Assembly: GCF_003668635.1 (NCBI RefSeq) | Contig: NZ_RCWH01000007.1 | Coordinates: forward strand, 186,001 to 250,000 | Source: Planomicrobium sp. Y74 | GTDB lineage: Bacteria; Bacillota; Bacilli; Bacillales_A; Planococcaceae | Direction: 5' to 3' | Length of the DNA stretch: 64,000 nucleotides | Shown here: positions 62,540 to 64,000 of the stretch, one piece after another | How the letters are laid out: each line of letters starts with the position of its first letter | How positions within the stretch are numbered: position 1 is the first letter of the stretch | Program-made: the position numbers and the translations under genes | Notes under the pieces: generated by a model | Database searches by the model: none | What the model was told of the DNA's origin: nothing | What the model saw: the letters and a program-made list of their open reading frames with translations, nothing else

Positions 62540-62810
62540 CATATCTCTGAGAACCACTTTAAGATGAATGAGCGCAAGGCAGCGAAGAGCAAAGATATGC
62601 TCCTGCATCGCTGCGCTAGCTTCGTCGCAAACGATTCACGCAAGCGCGAATCGCTTCCTGCAGGATTAAGAGCGTGTCCTGAGACCACACAGTTCGGTCA
62701 AATCTTTGCGACGAAGCGTGAAACGCTGCATGAGCATCGTTTTTCGAAGCGATCGAGGAGGCTCAGGCCGCTCCCTGCGGAAAGCGTCTGCCTGGAGCGA
62801 ATTCATCGAT
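62540..62810. repeat. GCTTCGTCGCAAA-family repeat with a long inverted repeat
   Basis: Sequence around 62598-62637 (ATGCTCCTGCATCGCTG then GCTTCGTCGCAAACGATT) is matched in inverted form around 62701-62738 (ATCTTTGCGACGAAGC then GCTGCATGAGCAT). The right end (GGAAAGCGTCTGCCTGGAGCG) resembles other Bacillales repeats. No gene is seen from 62305 to 62825. Confidence 0.6.
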
Positions 62811-62825
62811 TATTAAAAAATTATT

Positions 62826-64000
62826 TTATTTCTTATCAGCATACTTCAGATCCATATACCCAACCGGGTGGCGCTGAATGCCTTCTACATTTTCTTTTTC
62901 AAGCTGAACCTGGTTGTAGAAATGGATCGGGAAGATCGGCATTTCTTCCATCAGGATTTTCTCAGCTTCAATCAGCATTTCCCAACGTGCCGCTGAATCA
63001 GTTTCAGCTTTCGCATCCGCGATCAATTTATCAAATTCTGCGTTTGACCATTGTGTTCGGTTCATCGAAGAGTCTGTGATAAAGCTTTCAAGAGCGTTTA
63101 CCGGATCAGCATAGTCATGCAGGAATGATGAACGGGACAGTTGATATTTGAATTCCTTTTGGTCAGCTGCAAAGACTGAGCTTTCCACGTTCTGCAATTC
63201 AACATCGACGCCTAAAGTTTGTTTGAATTGATCCTGCAAAGTTTCTGCAATGATCTGGTGAGTATCGTTTGTGGAATAAGTGATCGTTACAGGCGGCAAT
63301 GTTTCCCAGCCTTCTTCCGCCATTCCTTCTTCAAGCAATTGTTTCGCTTTTTCAGCATCAGTTTTCACCAAATTGCCTGCAGCGTCCCGGAAGTCTTGGC
63401 CATCCGGACCTTCAAAGCCGTACGAAGTGAAACCATAAGCCGGTTTTTCACCGTTCTTCGTTACATATTGCACGATATCGTCCTGGTTCACAGCATATGC
63501 GAACGCCTGACGAACTTTTTTATTAGTAAAAGGTTCTGCTTCCACATTGTAGCGGTAGAAGTAAGTCCCAGCCTGATCAAGCATCGTCAGGTCTGGAGAA
63601 TCCATCAATTGTTCAGAAAGCTCAGCCGGTACGTCAGAAACATCCAATTCGCCTGCTTCATACATTTGATATTCAGTGTTTTCGTCATTCACCATTGCCC
63701 AGTGCACGCCGTCCAACTTCACGTTTTCAGCGTCCCAATATTCTTCGTTCTTTTCAAAGACAAATTCTTCGTCATGGCTCCATGAAGCCAATTTGAATGG
63801 TCCGTTGCCGACAAATGATTCGGCTTCAGTGTGCCATTCCGGATTTTCAGTTGCCGTCGCCTCATGGATTGGGAAGAAGCTTGGGTTTGTAATAATGTTC
63901 AAAAATGCTTCAGTTGGAGCTGTCAGGGTTACAACAAGTGTTTTATCACCTTCTGCGACTACCGCTACATCTTCTGCTGAGCCTTCGCCCATATTATAAG
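62826..64000 (-). CDS. Peptide ABC transporter substrate-binding protein (DppE-like), 5' part missing
   Basis: The gene runs off the right edge, so its start and signal peptide are not seen; 391 codons are present. The sequence has the type-5 solute-binding protein look: HEATATENPEWHTE, GNGPFKLASWSHDE, KNEEYWDAENVKLDGVHW, NKKVRQAFAYAVNQDDIV and MNRTQWSNAEFDKLI. Such proteins capture oligopeptides or dipeptides outside the membrane and pass them to a permease. Its place upstream of ykfABCD matches B. subtilis dppE, so import of murein peptides is likely. A repeat-filled gap of 520 nt with a terminator separates it from ykfA, unlike a tight operon. Confidence 0.9.
   Translation of the reverse strand, partial: YNMGEGSAEDVAVVAEGDKTLVVTLTAPTEAFLNIITNPSFFPIHEATATENPEWHTEAESFVGNGPFKLASWSHDEEFVFEKNEEYWDAENVKLDGVHWAMVNDENTEYQMYEAGELDVSDVPAELSEQLMDSPDLTMLDQAGTYFYRYNVEAEPFTNKKVRQAFAYAVNQDDIVQYVTKNGEKPAYGFTSYGFEGPDGQDFRDAAGNLVKTDAEKAKQLLEEGMAEEGWETLPPVTITYSTNDTHQIIAETLQDQFKQTLGVDVELQNVESSVFAADQKEFKYQLSRSSFLHDYADPVNALESFITDSSMNRTQWSNAEFDKLIADAKAETDSAARWEMLIEAEKILMEEMPIFPIHFYNQVQLEKENVEGIQRHPVGYMDLKYADKK

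Overview
The window looks like chromosome of a low-to-mid GC Gram-positive bacterium of the Bacillales, most likely family Planococcaceae (Planococcus or a close relative). The reasons are AGGAGG-type ribosome sites, frequent TTG starts, many exported proteins with S-layer homology (SLH) domains, a csaB pyruvyl transferase for SLH anchoring, the dppE-ykfABCD murein-peptide locus known from Bacillus, and a Bacillales-type intergenic repeat. The genus is inferred; no rRNA gene is present to confirm it.

Layout. 1-6.75 kb: the end of an exopolysaccharide/capsule locus (sugar transferase, UDP-sugar dehydratase, PHP phosphatase, tyrosine kinase, Wzz-like modulator, all on the minus strand), facing an SGNH-like and an LCP gene on the plus strand. 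7-15.2 kb: a small helix-turn-helix-like gene, a large CDP-glycerol polymerase, an SH3-NlpC/P60 hydrolase, an acyltransferase and a membrane-anchored HtrA-like protease. 16-42.3 kb: a cell-surface island with seven SLH proteins (two subtilases, a DNase-like nuclease, a 5'-nucleotidase, a glucosaminidase, an amidase, an NlpC/P60 hydrolase). In their midst lies the machinery expected to make their secondary cell-wall polymer anchor: a TagA-type glycosyltransferase, a Wzx/SpoVB-like flippase, a DUF5693 membrane protein, CsaB and an acyltransferase. 42.5-58.3 kb: amino acid and vitamin metabolism (sodium:alanine symporter, M20 amidohydrolase with an enolase-superfamily epimerase, NERD protein, RocB-like peptidase with an aminotransferase, EamA transporter, YhdT-PanF, HlyD-like adaptor with a membrane partner, DUF2187 protein). 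58.3-64 kb: ykfD-ykfC-ykfB-ykfA and a partial dppE-like gene for murein peptide uptake and recycling.

The most unusual content lies between genes. Seven intergenic regions (about 11.65-12.43, 20.55-20.95, 40.62-41.18, 46.56-46.87, 48.05-48.84, 51.93-52.73 and 55.63-55.77 kb) carry members of one compound repeat family. Its parts are a GC-rich core of two back-to-back hairpins, arrays of a TATCTTACG motif repeated at exactly 21-bp steps (array B), and arrays of a different motif, TATACGACA, also at exactly 21-bp steps (array A). A third array type with a 20-bp step lies at 21.07-21.15 kb. I find no gene inside these regions that explains them. Other repeat families occur at 6.77, 13.57, 15.2-15.9 and 62.4-62.8 kb, one containing interlocked inverted repeats that could form a pseudoknot.

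All calls come from reading the sequence; no database search was run. Starts were moved from the longest reading frame when a ribosome site or an overlap with the neighbouring gene supported it.
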